Origin: Caenimonas soli | GTDB lineage: Bacteria > Pseudomonadota > Gammaproteobacteria > Burkholderiales > Burkholderiaceae_C | Length of the DNA: 64,000 nucleotides | Assembly: GCF_013155545.1 (NCBI RefSeq) | Contig: NZ_JABJVV010000002.1 | Location: 1-64,000, forward strand | Direction of reading: 5' to 3' | Part shown: in pieces, positions 35,387 through 45,091 of the stretch | How positions within the stretch are numbered: the stretch's first letter is position 1 | Layout of the letters: the number at the start of each line of letters is the position of its first letter | Notes under the pieces: model-generated | The model's database searches: none | Told to the model about the DNA's origin: nothing | Seen by the model: the letters and a program-made list of their open reading frames with translations, nothing else | Translations under genes and position numbers: made by a program

Positions 35387-36052
35387 ATGCAGCTGCGTCC
35401 CCTGAACCCCGTTGAAGCCCGCGTGCTGGCCACGCTGATGGAAAAAGCCCGTACCGTGCCGGACAGCTATCCGCTGACGCTGAATTCGCTGGTGGCGGGG
35501 TGCAACCAGAAGACCAGCCGCGAGCCGCTGATGAACGTCAGCGATGCCCAGGCCCAGGAGGCGCTGGATTCCCTCAAACTGCTCAGCCTGGTGTTCGAGT
35601 CCAGCGGCAGCCGGGTGGCGCGCTGGGAGCACAACTTCCAGCGCGGCGTCGGCGTGCCGGAGCAGTCAGCCGTGCTGCTGGGCCTTTTGATGCTGCGCGG
35701 GCCGCAAACCGCCGGCGAGCTGCGGATCAACAGCGAGCGCTGGTATCGCTTTGCCGATATTTCCTCGGTCGAGGCATTTCTCGACGAGCTGCAGGACCGG
35801 GCGCCCGAAAAGGGCGGGCCGCTGGTGATCAAGCTGGCGCGGGCGCCGGGCATGCGCGAGCAGCGCTGGGCGCATTTGCTCTGCGGTCCGGTGGAGCCGG
35901 GTGACACTCAATCTCAGGCGCCGTTGACCGGGGCCCAGTTACACCTGGAAGGCCGGGTCGAGGCGCTGGAAAACGAAGTCGCGATGCTGCGTTCCGCTGT
36001 GCAAAACATCTACGAGCAACTCGGCATGTCACAACCCGGACACGACGAATAG
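35387..36052 (+). CDS. YceH/DUF480 (UPF0502) winged-helix protein
   Basis: 221 residues of the DUF480 family: [40 protein letters not shown], and [20 protein letters not shown] form two winged-helix repeats. The C-terminus carries a short coiled coil ([20 protein letters not shown]). The E. coli homologue is YceH; its function is not established. It is followed by a pair of acyl-CoA dehydrogenases 42 bases later. Confidence 0.9.
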   Translation: MQLRPLNPVEARVLATLMEKARTVPDSYPLTLNSLVAGCNQKTSREPLMNVSDAQAQEALDSLKLLSLVFESSGSRVARWEHNFQRGVGVPEQSAVLLGLLMLRGPQTAGELRINSERWYRFADISSVEAFLDELQDRAPEKGGPLVIKLARAPGMREQRWAHLLCGPVEPGDTQSQAPLTGAQLHLEGRVEALENEVAMLRSAVQNIYEQLGMSQPGHDE

Positions 36053-36094
36053 AACGACCGTGCTGATAATGTCGCAGCACTGGAGATACCTGTC

Positions 36095-37273
36095 ATGGAT
36101 TTAGCTTTTACCCCTGAAGAACAGCAGTTCCGCGAAGAAGTGCGCGCCTGGGTGCGCGCCAACCTGCCGGCGGAGATTTCGCACAAGGTCCACAACGCCT
36201 TGCGCCTGACGCGCGACGACCTGCAGCGCTGGGCGCGCATCCTGGGCAAGAAGGGCTGGCTAGGCTACGGCTGGCCCAAGCAGTTCGGCGGCCCGGGCTG
36301 GACCGCCATCCAGAAACACCTGTTCGAGGAAGAATGCGCGCTGGCCGGTGCGCCGCGCGTCGTGCCCTTCGGGCCGGTGATGGTGGCGCCGGTGATCATG
36401 GCCTTCGGCAACCCCGAACAGCAGCAGCGCTTCCTGCCCGGCATCGCCAGCGGCGAAGTCTGGTGGAGCCAGGGCTACAGCGAACCAGGATCGGGCTCGG
36501 ACCTGGCCTCGGTCAAGACCCGCGCGGAACGCAAGGGCGACAAGTACATCGTGAACGGCCAGAAGACCTGGACCACGCTTGCGCAATACGGCGACTGGAT
36601 CTTCTGCCTGGTGCGCACCAGCACCGAAGGCAAGCCGCAGACCGGCATCTCCTTCCTGCTGATCGACATGAAGTCTCCCGGCGTCACCGTGCGCCCCATC
36701 ACCATGCTGGACGGCGAGCACGAAGTGAACGAGGTGTTCTTCGACAACGTCGAAGTGCCGGCCGAGAACCTGATCGGCGAAGAGAACAAAGGCTGGACCT
36801 ACGCCAAGCACCTGCTCTCGCACGAGCGCACCAACATCGCCGACGTGAACCGCGCCAAGCGCGAACTCGAGCGCCTGAAGCGCATCGCCAAGGCCGAGGG
36901 CGTGTACAACGACCAGCGCTTCCGCGACGAGATTGCCAAGCTCGATGTCGACGTGGTGGCCCTGGAAATGCTGGTGCTGCGCGTGCTGTCGGCCGAGAAA
37001 TCGGGCAAGAACTCATTGGACATCGCCGGCCTGCTCAAGATCAAGGGCAGCGAGATCCAGCAGCGCTATAGCGAGCTGATGATGCTGGCCGCCGGCCCCT
37101 TCGCCCTGCCCTTCATCCAGGAAGCCATGGAAGCGGGCTGGCAGGGCGAGCACGTGGGCGCCGCCCACTGCGCGCCGCTGGCCTCCACCTACTTCAACAT
37201 GCGCAAGACCACCATCTACGGCGGCAGCAACGAAGTTCAACGCAACATCGTCGCGCAGACGGTACTCGGCTAA
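36095..37273 (+). CDS. Acyl-CoA dehydrogenase, large subunit of a pair (PimC-like)
   Basis: 392 residues with the full acyl-CoA dehydrogenase fold: QGYSEPGSGSDLASVKTRAE in the middle domain and a C-terminal flavin-binding stretch YGGSNEVQRNIVAQTVLG. The usual catalytic Glu of YEGT is Gly here; the Glu in LLSHERTNIAD sits where isovaleryl-CoA dehydrogenase has its base and is the likely replacement. The gene is 10 bases upstream of a second, shorter dehydrogenase, the layout of heteromeric enzymes such as pimeloyl-CoA dehydrogenase PimC/PimD. The exact substrate cannot be read from sequence. A GATAAT -10-like element lies at 36065. Confidence 0.88.
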   Translation: MDLAFTPEEQQFREEVRAWVRANLPAEISHKVHNALRLTRDDLQRWARILGKKGWLGYGWPKQFGGPGWTAIQKHLFEEECALAGAPRVVPFGPVMVAPVIMAFGNPEQQQRFLPGIASGEVWWSQGYSEPGSGSDLASVKTRAERKGDKYIVNGQKTWTTLAQYGDWIFCLVRTSTEGKPQTGISFLLIDMKSPGVTVRPITMLDGEHEVNEVFFDNVEVPAENLIGEENKGWTYAKHLLSHERTNIADVNRAKRELERLKRIAKAEGVYNDQRFRDEIAKLDVDVVALEMLVLRVLSAEKSGKNSLDIAGLLKIKGSEIQQRYSELMMLAAGPFALPFIQEAMEAGWQGEHVGAAHCAPLASTYFNMRKTTIYGGSNEVQRNIVAQTVLG

Positions 37274-37283
37274 GGGGACAGAC

Positions 37284-38399
37284 ATGGATTTCGATTTTTC
37301 AGACGACCAGGAACAGCTGCGCGACGCGGTCCGCAAGTGGGTCGACAAGGGTTATGACTTCGAGCGCCGCCGCGCCATCGTCAAGGCCGGAGGTTTCGAC
37401 CGCGGCGCCTACGGCGAACTCGCTGACCTCGGCCTGGCGGGCCTGTACATCGCCGAGGAGCACGGCGGCATGGGCATGGGCCCGGTCGAAGGCATGGTGG
37501 TGATGGAGGAACTGGGACGCGGCATCGTGCTGGAGCCGCTGGGCCAGACGCTGATTGCCGGCGGCATCCTGGGCGGCTATGCGCCGCAAGCCGTCAAAGC
37601 CGCCTGGCTGCCCAAGATCGCGGGTGGCGAGGCCCTGGTGGTGCTGGCGCAGCAGGAACGCAAGGCGCGCTACCGCCTGGACGTCTGCGAAACGCAGGCC
37701 AGCGGATCGGGTGACGCCTGGACCGTGAGCGGCGCCAAGAGCGTTGTCCCGGCGGGCGACCAGGCCGACGCCTTCCTGGTGCCGGCCACCGTGAAGGGCA
37801 AGATCGCCCTGTTCCTGGTGGAGCGCAAGGCCAACGGCGTTACGACGCGCGGCTACGGCACGCAAGAAGGCGGCCGCGCGGCCGAGGTCACGTTCAAGTC
37901 CGCGCCCGCCACGCTGGTGACGCTGGATGGCCTCACGGCGCTCGAACATGCGGTGGACATCGGCATCGCCGCGAGCTGCGCGGAGGCCGTGGGCGTTCTG
38001 GACAAGACCATGGCCGTGACGGTGGAGTACATGAACACGCGCAAGCAGTTCGGCGTGACCCTGTCGACGTTCCAGGCCCTGCGCCACCGCGTCGCCGACA
38101 TGAAGATGCAGCTGGAGCTGGCACGCTCGATGAGCTACTACGCCGCGCTCAAGCTGAACGCGCCGGCCGCGGAAAGGCGTCACGCCATGGCCCGCGCCAA
38201 GTACCAGGCCGGCGTGGCCATGCGTTTCATCGGGCAGAACTCGGTGCAGCTGCACGGCGGCATCGGCGTGACGGACGAATACATCGGCAGCCACTACTTC
38301 AAGAAGCTCACCCAGCTGGAGCTGAGCTTCGGGGATACCCTGCACCACTTGGGCGAAGTCTCGGAAAGAATGCAGGACACCGCGGGCGTGTTCGCGTGA
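37284..38399 (+). CDS. Acyl-CoA dehydrogenase, small subunit of a pair (PimD-like)
   Basis: 371 residues. The N-terminal helices (DFDFSDDQEQLRDAVRKWVD), weak middle domain and C-terminal helices (TRKQFGVTLSTFQALRHRVA, VQLHGGIGVTDEYI) mark a divergent dehydrogenase subunit. The GGxGxT/S flavin loop is better kept than the base region; in known heteromers one subunit supplies the base and the other mainly structural or FAD contacts. A GGGGACAG site precedes the ATG. A composite repeat begins on the base after its stop codon. Confidence 0.86.
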   Translation: MDFDFSDDQEQLRDAVRKWVDKGYDFERRRAIVKAGGFDRGAYGELADLGLAGLYIAEEHGGMGMGPVEGMVVMEELGRGIVLEPLGQTLIAGGILGGYAPQAVKAAWLPKIAGGEALVVLAQQERKARYRLDVCETQASGSGDAWTVSGAKSVVPAGDQADAFLVPATVKGKIALFLVERKANGVTTRGYGTQEGGRAAEVTFKSAPATLVTLDGLTALEHAVDIGIAASCAEAVGVLDKTMAVTVEYMNTRKQFGVTLSTFQALRHRVADMKMQLELARSMSYYAALKLNAPAAERRHAMARAKYQAGVAMRFIGQNSVQLHGGIGVTDEYIGSHYFKKLTQLELSFGDTLHHLGEVSERMQDTAGVFA

Positions 38400-38489
38400 T
38401 GTCATTGCGGACTTGATCCGCAATCCACGTCGCGTTGTCCTGGGACGCGTCCGCGGAGGCATGGATGCCGGGTCAGGCCCGGCATGACA
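38400..38489. repeat. Composite palindromic element after the dehydrogenase pair
   Basis: TGTCATTGCGG...CCGCAATCC and GGATGCCGGG-TCAGG-CCCGGCATGACA flank a 41-base spacer. The element has the same outer TGTCAT/ATGACA ends as the others but different stem sequences. Confidence 0.87.
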
Positions 38490-38508
38490 ACTTCCGGAGA
38501 CAACACGC

Positions 38509-39879
38509 ATGACCTCACGCCGTCTTTTTCTCGGCCTGGCCGCAGCCGCGCTGGCTGCCGGCTGCGCCACCGGCCCATCGCTCGAACAAGCGCCGCCCAT
38601 CGTCTTCGTCCATGGCAACGGCGACACCGCCGCCTTGTGGCAGACGACGATCTGGCGGTTCGAGTCCAACGGCTGGCCGCGCGAGCGGCTGCATGCCATC
38701 GACGTTCCCTATCCGCTGGCGCGCGACGACGACAGCAAGCCCCAGCCGGGCCGCACCTCCGCCGCGGAGCACATGGCTTTCCTGAAGGCCGAGGTCGACA
38801 AGGTGCTCCAGGCCACCGGTGCGCGGCAAGTGGTGCTGGTAGGCAACTCGCGCGGCGGCAATGCCATCCGCAACTACATCCAGAACGGCGGCGGCGCCAA
38901 GACCGTCAGCCACGCAGTGCTGGGCGGGACGCCCAACCACGGCGTCTGGGCCGTCAAGGGCTTTCGCGAAGGCAACGAATTCGCCGGCACCGGCTCATTC
39001 CTGGTCTCGCTGAACGCGTCCAAGAACGCCGCCGGCGACGAGGTCACGGGGCCGGTCAAGTGGCTCACGATCCGTTCCGACAACAACGACAAGTTCGCCC
39101 AGCCCGACGGCTTGTGGATCGGCGCCAAGGGCACGGCCACCAACATCACCTTCGCGGGGCCGGAGCTCAAGGGCGCAACCAACGTCGTAATCCCGCGCAT
39201 CGACCATCGCGAGACCTCGTACGCGCCGGCGGCCTTCGAGGCCACCTATCGCTTCGTCACGGGGCGCATGCCGGCCGCGGTGGAGATCCGGCCCGAAGAC
39301 CGCCTGGTGCTCGGCGGCAAGGTCAGCGGCATGGGCGTTTCGTCCACCGATCCGGCATCGGGCAACTTCGCCAACAACCTGCCCTTGCCGGGCGCGCGGC
39401 TGGAGGTGTTCGCCCTCGATCCGGCCAGCGGCGAGCGCCGCGGCGCCCCGGCGTACAGCAAGACCGTCGGCAACGATGGCGCGTGGGGTCCGTTCACCGC
39501 CCAGCCGGGCACGCGCTACGAGTTCGTGGTGGCGGCGCCCGGCTATGCCACGACGCATATCTATCGCAGCCCGTTCGCGCGCTCCAGCAACATCGTGCAC
39601 CTGCGCGCCGAGCGCATTGCCGATGCCGACAAGACCGCCTCCGCCATCGTGACGATGATCCGTCCGCGCGGCTACTTCGACCCGGCCCGCGACAAGATGT
39701 CATTCGACGGGCAGTCGCCGCCTCCAGGCGCGCTGCCGGGTGCGGGCGTGGCCAGCTCGAAAATCAAGCCGGCCGCAGCGGCACGCCCGGTCGTCGCGGA
39801 GTTCAATGGCGAACGCGTGATCGGCCGCACCTGGCCGGCGGCCGAGAACCATGTGGCTATCCTGGAATTGACCTACTGA
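38509..39879 (+). CDS. Secreted lipoprotein alpha/beta hydrolase with C-terminal beta domain
   Basis: 456 residues. A Tat-like SRRLFLG start is followed by a lipobox LAAGC (Cys19). The hydrolase part has the oxyanion segment VFVHGNGD (32-39) and nucleophile elbow VLVGNSRGG with Ser114; an Asp/His pair probably lies later (RIDHRE is a candidate for His). Residues from about 265 onward (RLVLGGKVSGMGV, ARLEVFALDPASGE, AAPGYATTHIYRS) look like a carboxypeptidase-regulatory or Ig-like beta domain. Lipase, polyesterase or amidase activity is possible. The gene end overlaps the convergent HNH gene by 7 bases. Confidence 0.82.
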   Translation: MTSRRLFLGLAAAALAAGCATGPSLEQAPPIVFVHGNGDTAALWQTTIWRFESNGWPRERLHAIDVPYPLARDDDSKPQPGRTSAAEHMAFLKAEVDKVLQATGARQVVLVGNSRGGNAIRNYIQNGGGAKTVSHAVLGGTPNHGVWAVKGFREGNEFAGTGSFLVSLNASKNAAGDEVTGPVKWLTIRSDNNDKFAQPDGLWIGAKGTATNITFAGPELKGATNVVIPRIDHRETSYAPAAFEATYRFVTGRMPAAVEIRPEDRLVLGGKVSGMGVSSTDPASGNFANNLPLPGARLEVFALDPASGERRGAPAYSKTVGNDGAWGPFTAQPGTRYEFVVAAPGYATTHIYRSPFARSSNIVHLRAERIADADKTASAIVTMIRPRGYFDPARDKMSFDGQSPPPGALPGAGVASSKIKPAAAARPVVAEFNGERVIGRTWPAAENHVAILELTY

Positions 39880-40436
39880 AGCAGGTGCAGGCGTGAGGTC
39901 TTGGGCAGGTGCGCCATCAGGAACTCCATCTGGTCCGCCAGGATGCGGCGGTTGCGCAGGATGAAGTCTTCCCACAGGCTGGGGACGTAGGGCGCGTACA
40001 GCAGAGGCATGCGAGCCTGTTCGGGCGTGCGGTTGCTCTTGCGGTGGTTGCAGGCCCGGCAGGCCGTCACCACGTTCATCCAGTGGTCCTTGCCATTTTG
40101 GGCAAAGGGGATGATGTGTTCGCGCGTGAGTTCTTCCTCATGGTGCAGGCCGCCGCAATACGCGCAGACGTTGCGGTCGCGGGCGAAGAGCTTGCTGTTG
40201 GTAAGGCCGGGCTTGAGGTCGAAGGGGTTGATGTTGGGCACGCCCTTGGTGCCGATGATGCTGTTCACCGCGATCTGCGACTGCTCACCGGTCATGGCGT
40301 TGTGGCCACCGCGGAACAACGCCACCCGCGCGCCCACTTCCCAGCGCACCTCATCGGCCGCGTAGTGCAGCACGGCCTGCTCCAGCGAGATCCACGACTG
40401 GGGCAGCCCTTGGGCGGACAGCTTCAAAACCTTCAA
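39873..40436 (-). CDS. HNH endonuclease family protein
   Basis: 187 residues. The HNH core is CAYCGGLHHEEELTREHIIP, with the first CxxC, then WMNVVTACRACNHRKSNRTP with the second CxxC and catalytic His/Asn; two CxxC pairs hold a structural zinc. The start is taken as TTG at 40436 because a perfect AAGGAGG site sits 5 bases upstream and the resulting KVLKLSAQGLPQSW fits an N-terminus; longer frames lack a site. Such single HNH proteins are common in Burkholderiales and are not tied to a phage here. A 9-bp dyad lies in its leader. Confidence 0.83.
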   Translation of the reverse strand: MKVLKLSAQGLPQSWISLEQAVLHYAADEVRWEVGARVALFRGGHNAMTGEQSQIAVNSIIGTKGVPNINPFDLKPGLTNSKLFARDRNVCAYCGGLHHEEELTREHIIPFAQNGKDHWMNVVTACRACNHRKSNRTPEQARMPLLYAPYVPSLWEDFILRNRRILADQMEFLMAHLPKTSRLHLLQ

Positions 40437-40478
40437 AACACGCCTCCTTCGAACGACAGGAAACCACGCAGAGGTCAG

Positions 40479-40502
40479 GTACAGCGCCTTGCAGCGCTGT
40501 AC
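40479..40502. promoter_or_regulatory. Perfect 9-bp dyad between the HNH gene and ribF
   Basis: GTACAGCGC (40479-40487) and GCGCTGTAC (40494-40502), with loop CTTGCA, lie between the HNH start and a TATATT element on the minus strand (40513-40508). It may be an operator or leader hairpin of the HNH gene; it has no T-run and is not a terminator. Confidence 0.45.
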
Positions 40503-40617
40503 AGCACAATATACCCTGTTTTCGTGACCGTCCTCGTTAGGGAAATGCCTTGCGGTGCTTGGCGGGCGGGCACGAGTTGCTATCAAAAAGATACCGCAAA
40601 GATCCACATACGCCGCG

Positions 40618-41616
40618 ATGCAGATATTCAGAGGTTTCCACCACCCGGGCATCGCGCCAGCCTGCGCCCTGACCATCGGGAATTTCGACGGTGTGCACCG
40701 CGGCCACCAGGCCATGCTCGCGCTGCTGAACAACGAGGCCCGGCATCGCGGCATACCCAGCTGCGTGCTGAGCTTCGAGCCGCATCCGCGCGATTACTTC
40801 GCCCGGTTGGCCCGCAAGCCCGAACTGGCGCCGGCTCGCATCGCGACCTTGCGCGACAAGCTGACCGAACTGCATCGCTGCGGAGTGGATCAATGCGTGG
40901 TACTTCCGTTTGATGCTCGGCTGTCCTCGCAAGTTCCCGAGGCCTTCATCGACAACGTGCTGGTCCGAGGCCTCGGTGCCCAATACGTCCTGGTCGGCGA
41001 CGACTTCCGGTTTGGGGCGAAACGGGCGGGCGACTACGCGATGCTGGATGGCGCGGGCAACGCCAAGGGCTTCGACGTCGCGCGCATGAACAGCTACGAG
41101 GTCCACGGTATGCGGGTGTCCAGTTCCGCCGTGCGCGAAGCGCTCGGGCGCGGCGACATGGATGCGGTCGCCGCGCTGCTGGGCCGGCCCTACAGCATCA
41201 GCGGCCATGTGGTGCACGGGCGCAAGCTCGGGCGCGAGCTGGGCTTCAAGACCCTGAATTTGCGCTTTTCCCACTGGAAACCCGCCGCCAGCGGCATCTT
41301 CGCGGTGCTGGTGAACGGCCTGAGCGAGGAGCCCCTGCCGGGCGTGGCCAACCTGGGCATCCGGCCCTCGCTGGACCCGAACGACGTCAACGGCGGACGG
41401 GTGCTACTGGAGACCCACTGCCTGGAATGGCCCGCCGGCCTCGGCGACGAGGGGGGCTACGGTAAAATCATCCACGTGGAACTGCTGCACAAACTGCACG
41501 ACGAGCTCAAGTACGACGGTCTGGACGCCTTGACGCAAGGCATCCGCAAGGACTGCGACGACGCTCGTGCGTACTTTGCGTCCACCCGTCGCCAGACCAC
41601 GCGCGACCGAATTTGA
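40618..41616 (+). CDS. ribF: Bifunctional riboflavin kinase/FAD synthetase
   Basis: 332 residues. The N-terminal FAD synthetase nucleotidyltransferase has TIGNFDGVHRGHQAML and the later VSSSAVREAL loop. The C-terminal flavokinase domain has YSISGHVVHGRKLGRELGFK, PGVANLGIRPS and the conserved LETHCLEW. It makes FMN and FAD from riboflavin. It is the first gene of ribF-ileS-lspA, the order also found in E. coli. The ATG at 40618 is chosen for the family-like start MQIFRGFHH. No FMN riboswitch is recognisable upstream. Confidence 0.94.
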   Translation: MQIFRGFHHPGIAPACALTIGNFDGVHRGHQAMLALLNNEARHRGIPSCVLSFEPHPRDYFARLARKPELAPARIATLRDKLTELHRCGVDQCVVLPFDARLSSQVPEAFIDNVLVRGLGAQYVLVGDDFRFGAKRAGDYAMLDGAGNAKGFDVARMNSYEVHGMRVSSSAVREALGRGDMDAVAALLGRPYSISGHVVHGRKLGRELGFKTLNLRFSHWKPAASGIFAVLVNGLSEEPLPGVANLGIRPSLDPNDVNGGRVLLETHCLEWPAGLGDEGGYGKIIHVELLHKLHDELKYDGLDALTQGIRKDCDDARAYFASTRRQTTRDRI

Positions 41617-41619
41617 GGC

Positions 41620-41696
41620 TGTCATTGCGGGCCTGATCCGCAATCCATTTGCTGCCCATCAAACCTCCTGGATTCCGGGTCAAGCCCGGAATGACA
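41620..41696. repeat. Composite palindromic element between ribF and ileS
   Basis: TGTCATTGCGGG...CCGCAATCC, spacer, then GGATTCCGGG-TCAAG-CCCGGAATGACA. The distal ATGACA ends three bases before the ileS ATG, so the second hairpin covers the place where a ribosome site would be. Confidence 0.88.
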
Positions 41697-41699
41697 ACC

Positions 41700-44540
41700 A
41701 TGACCGAAAAAACCGATTACCGCGCCACGCTCAACCTGCCCGACACGCCCTTCCCGATGCGCGGGGACTTGCCCAAGCGCGAGCCCGGCTGGGTGAAGGA
41801 GTGGGAAGACCAGGGCCTGTACAAGAAGCTGCGCGCCGCCCGCTGCGGCCACGAGAAATTCGTCCTGCACGACGGCCCGCCCTATGCCAACGGCCAGATC
41901 CACATGGGCCACGCCGTCAACAAGATCCTGAAGGACATGATCGTCAAGGCCCGCCAGCTCAAGGGACTGGACGCGGCCTACATCCCCGGCTGGGACTGCC
42001 ACGGCCTGCCGATCGAGAACGCCATCGAGAAGAAGCACGGCCGCAACCTGCCGCGCGACGAAATGCAGGCCAAGAGCCGGGCTTTCGCGACCGAGCAGAT
42101 CGCCATCCAGATGGCCGACTTCAAGCGGCTGGGCGTGCTGGGCGACTGGGACCATCCCTATCGCACCATGGATTTCGTCAACGAGGCCGAGGAAATCCGC
42201 GCGTTCAAGCGGGTGGTGGAGCGCGGCTTCGTCTATCGCGGCCTCAAGCCCGTGTACTGGTGCTTCGACTGCGGCTCTTCGCTGGCCGAATTCGAGATCG
42301 AATACGCGGACAAGAAGTCGCAGACCCTGGATGTCGGGTTCAAGGCGGACGAGCCGGACAAGCTGGCGGCCGCTTTCGGCGTGGCGGCTTTGACCAAGCC
42401 CGCCTACATCGTCATCTGGACCACCACCGCCTGGACCATCCCGGCCAACCAGGCGCTCAACCTCAACCCCGAGCTGGAGTATTCGCTGGTCGATACCGAG
42501 CGCGGCCTCCTGGTACTGGCGGCCTCGCTGGTGGGCAAGTGCATGGAACGCTACAAGCTCACCGGCACCGTGCTGGCCACGGCGAAGGGCGAGAAGCTGG
42601 CCGGGCTGAACTTCCAGCATCCGCTGTACGACGTCGACCCGGGCTACCGCCGGCTCTCGCCGGTGTACCTGGCCGACTACGCCACGGCCGAAGACGGCAC
42701 CGGCATCGTCCATTCCTCGCCCGCCTACGGCCTGGACGACTTCAACTCCTGCGTGTCGCACGGCCTAGCCTACGACGACATCCTGAACCCGGTGCAGGGC
42801 AACGGCGCCTATGCGCCCGACTTCCCGCTGTTCGGCGGCCTCAACATCTGGAAGGCCGTGCCGCGCATCATCGAGGTGCTGGCCGAGTCGGACCGCCTGT
42901 TCGCCACCGAGGGCATCACCCACAGCTATCCGCACTGCTGGCGCCACAAGAGCCCGGTGATCTACCGCGCCGCGGCCCAATGGTTCATCCGCATGGACGA
43001 AGGCCAGGGCGTGTTCACCAAGGACAAGGCGCCCAAGAGCTTGCGCCAGATGGCGCTGGAAGCCATCGAGGAAACCAGCTTCTTCCCCGAGAACGGCAAG
43101 ACGCGGCTGCGTGACATGATCGCGGGCCGGCCCGACTGGTGCATCAGCCGCCAGCGCAGCTGGGGTGTGCCCCTGCCCTTCTTCCTGCACAAGGATTCGG
43201 GCGAGCTGCATCCGCGCACCATGGAAATCCTGGACCTCGCCGCCGACATGGTCGAAAAGGGCGGCATCGAGGCCTGGAGCAAGGCCACGACGGAGTCGGT
43301 CCTGGGCGCGGAAGACGCGCAGCACTACACCAAGAGCACCGACATCCTGGAAGTCTGGTTCGATTCCGGCACCACCCACACCACGGTGCTGCGGCACTCG
43401 CACGCCGGCGCCGCGCACGAGAGCGGGCCCGAAGCCGACCTGTACCTGGAAGGCCACGACCAGCATCGCGGCTGGTTCCACTCCTCGCTGCTCACCGCCT
43501 GCGCAATGTACGGGCGCGCCCCCTATCGCGGCCTGCTCACCCACGGCTTCACGGTGGACAGCCAGGGCCGCAAGATGAGCAAGTCGATGGGCAATGGGGT
43601 GGACCCGCAGGAGACCACCAAGAAGCTGGGCGCCGAGATCATCCGCCTGTGGGTGGCCGCTTCCGACTATTCGGGCGACATCGCAGGCGACGACAAGATC
43701 CTGGCGCGCGTGGTGGACGCCTACCGGCGCATCCGCAACACGCTGCGTTTCCTGCTGGCCAACGTGAGCGACTTCGATCCGGCCAAGGACGCGGTGCCGC
43801 TCGACCAGATGCTGGAGATCGACCGCTACGCCCTGTCGCGCGCGGCGCAGTTCCAGGCCGAAGTGCTCGCGCACTACGAGGTCTATGAATTCCACCCGGT
43901 GGTTGCCAAGCTGCAGGTCTATTGCTCGGAGGACCTGGGCGCGTTCTATCTCGACATCCTGAAGGACCGCCTCTACACCACCGCGCCGAAATCGCTGGCC
44001 CGGCGCAGCGCGCAGACCGCGCTCTGGAACATCACCCACGCCATGCTGCGCTGGATGGCGCCGTTCCTCAGCTTCACCGCGGAAGAAGCCTGGAAGCTGT
44101 TCGGCACGTCGGAATCGATCTTCTTCGAGACCTACGCCGAGATCGGCGGGCCCGACGCCGCCCTGCTGGAGAAGTGGACCCGCATCCGCGCCGCCCGCGA
44201 GCTGGTCAACAAGGAAATCGAGTCGCTGCGTGAAGCCGGCAAGGTCGGCTCGTCCCTGCAGGCGAACGTGGAACTGACGCTGCCGATGGCCACCCACGGC
44301 GACCTGTGGGCGTCCCTTGCCAGCCTGGAGGACGACCTCAAGTTCGTGTTCATCACGTCCGCCGCCAGCCTGGCCGCGGGCGACACGATGGCCGTGAAGG
44401 TGACCCCCTCCGAAGCCGTGAAGTGCGAACGCTGCTGGCATTGGCGCGACGACGTCGGCAACGATCCGGCGCATCCCACCCTTTGCGGCCGTTGCACCAG
44501 CAACCTGTTCGGCGCAGGCGAAGACAGGAAATTCGCCTGA
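41700..44540 (+). CDS. ileS: Isoleucyl-tRNA synthetase
   Basis: 946 residues. HIGH is present as [16 protein letters not shown] as [11 protein letters not shown], and the editing domain contains [19 protein letters not shown]-terminal zinc ribbon with two cysteine pairs (KCERCWHW and LCGRC) identifies the bacterial type 1 enzyme. The ATG at 41700 gives the usual [19 protein letters not shown] start; an in-frame ATG three codons earlier lies inside the palindromic repeat. No clear Shine-Dalgarno is free of the repeat. lspA overlaps its stop codon. Confidence 0.97.
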   Translation: MTEKTDYRATLNLPDTPFPMRGDLPKREPGWVKEWEDQGLYKKLRAARCGHEKFVLHDGPPYANGQIHMGHAVNKILKDMIVKARQLKGLDAAYIPGWDCHGLPIENAIEKKHGRNLPRDEMQAKSRAFATEQIAIQMADFKRLGVLGDWDHPYRTMDFVNEAEEIRAFKRVVERGFVYRGLKPVYWCFDCGSSLAEFEIEYADKKSQTLDVGFKADEPDKLAAAFGVAALTKPAYIVIWTTTAWTIPANQALNLNPELEYSLVDTERGLLVLAASLVGKCMERYKLTGTVLATAKGEKLAGLNFQHPLYDVDPGYRRLSPVYLADYATAEDGTGIVHSSPAYGLDDFNSCVSHGLAYDDILNPVQGNGAYAPDFPLFGGLNIWKAVPRIIEVLAESDRLFATEGITHSYPHCWRHKSPVIYRAAAQWFIRMDEGQGVFTKDKAPKSLRQMALEAIEETSFFPENGKTRLRDMIAGRPDWCISRQRSWGVPLPFFLHKDSGELHPRTMEILDLAADMVEKGGIEAWSKATTESVLGAEDAQHYTKSTDILEVWFDSGTTHTTVLRHSHAGAAHESGPEADLYLEGHDQHRGWFHSSLLTACAMYGRAPYRGLLTHGFTVDSQGRKMSKSMGNGVDPQETTKKLGAEIIRLWVAASDYSGDIAGDDKILARVVDAYRRIRNTLRFLLANVSDFDPAKDAVPLDQMLEIDRYALSRAAQFQAEVLAHYEVYEFHPVVAKLQVYCSEDLGAFYLDILKDRLYTTAPKSLARRSAQTALWNITHAMLRWMAPFLSFTAEEAWKLFGTSESIFFETYAEIGGPDAALLEKWTRIRAARELVNKEIESLREAGKVGSSLQANVELTLPMATHGDLWASLASLEDDLKFVFITSAASLAAGDTMAVKVTPSEAVKCERCWHWRDDVGNDPAHPTLCGRCTSNLFGAGEDRKFA

Positions 44541-45031
44541 TGGCCGATCGCAGCAACCCGGGCAGCTGGCTGCCCTGGCTGGGGCTGGCCCTGGCCATCA
44601 TCATCGCCGACCAGTTCACCAAGGTGCTGATCCTGGGCTACTACCAGTTAGGCGATTCCACCTACGTCACCAGTTTCTTCAACGTGGTGCGCGCCCACAA
44701 CACGGGCGCGGCCTTCTCGTTCCTGGCCGGCGCCTCGGGCTGGCAGCGATGGTTCTTCACGGCCATCGGTGTCGCCGCGGCCGTCTTCATCATCTGGATG
44801 CTGCGCTCGCACGCGGGGCAGCGGCTGTTCTCCTTCGCGCTGGCCTGCATCCTGGGCGGCGCCATCGGCAACGTGGTGGACCGCCTGATGCACGGCTACG
44901 TGGTGGACTTCGTGCAGTTGCATTGGCGCGGCTGGTACTTTCCCGCATTCAACGTGGCCGATAGCGCGATCACCGTCGGTGCGGCCTGCCTGATCCTCGA
45001 CGAGTTGCTTCGAGTTCGCAAGACGAATTGA
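44540..45031 (+). CDS. lspA: Lipoprotein signal peptidase (signal peptidase II)
   Basis: 163 residues with four membrane segments. The two catalytic aspartates lie in [15 protein letters not shown] and [11 protein letters not shown], and [13 protein letters not shown] is the family signature. It cleaves prolipoproteins after lipidation. The start overlaps the ileS stop by one base, so translation is coupled. Several lipoproteins in this window (TolC-like, 15453, 38509) would be its substrates. Confidence 0.96.
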   Translation: MADRSNPGSWLPWLGLALAIIIADQFTKVLILGYYQLGDSTYVTSFFNVVRAHNTGAAFSFLAGASGWQRWFFTAIGVAAAVFIIWMLRSHAGQRLFSFALACILGGAIGNVVDRLMHGYVVDFVQLHWRGWYFPAFNVADSAITVGAACLILDELLRVRKTN

Positions 45032-45091
45032 TTCTTTGCCTGCCGTTTTCAATGCTGCGCCGCACCAAGGCGTATAGTTGAAACACAAGCA

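Noticed and set aside
40437..40617. FMN riboswitch upstream of ribF
   Set aside because: The conserved RFN elements (for example AGGGGCG-type boxes) are not seen; only a simple dyad is present.
41620..41696. Rho-independent terminator of ribF
   Set aside because: The hairpins are strong but have no T-runs, and the same elements occur at unrelated junctions.
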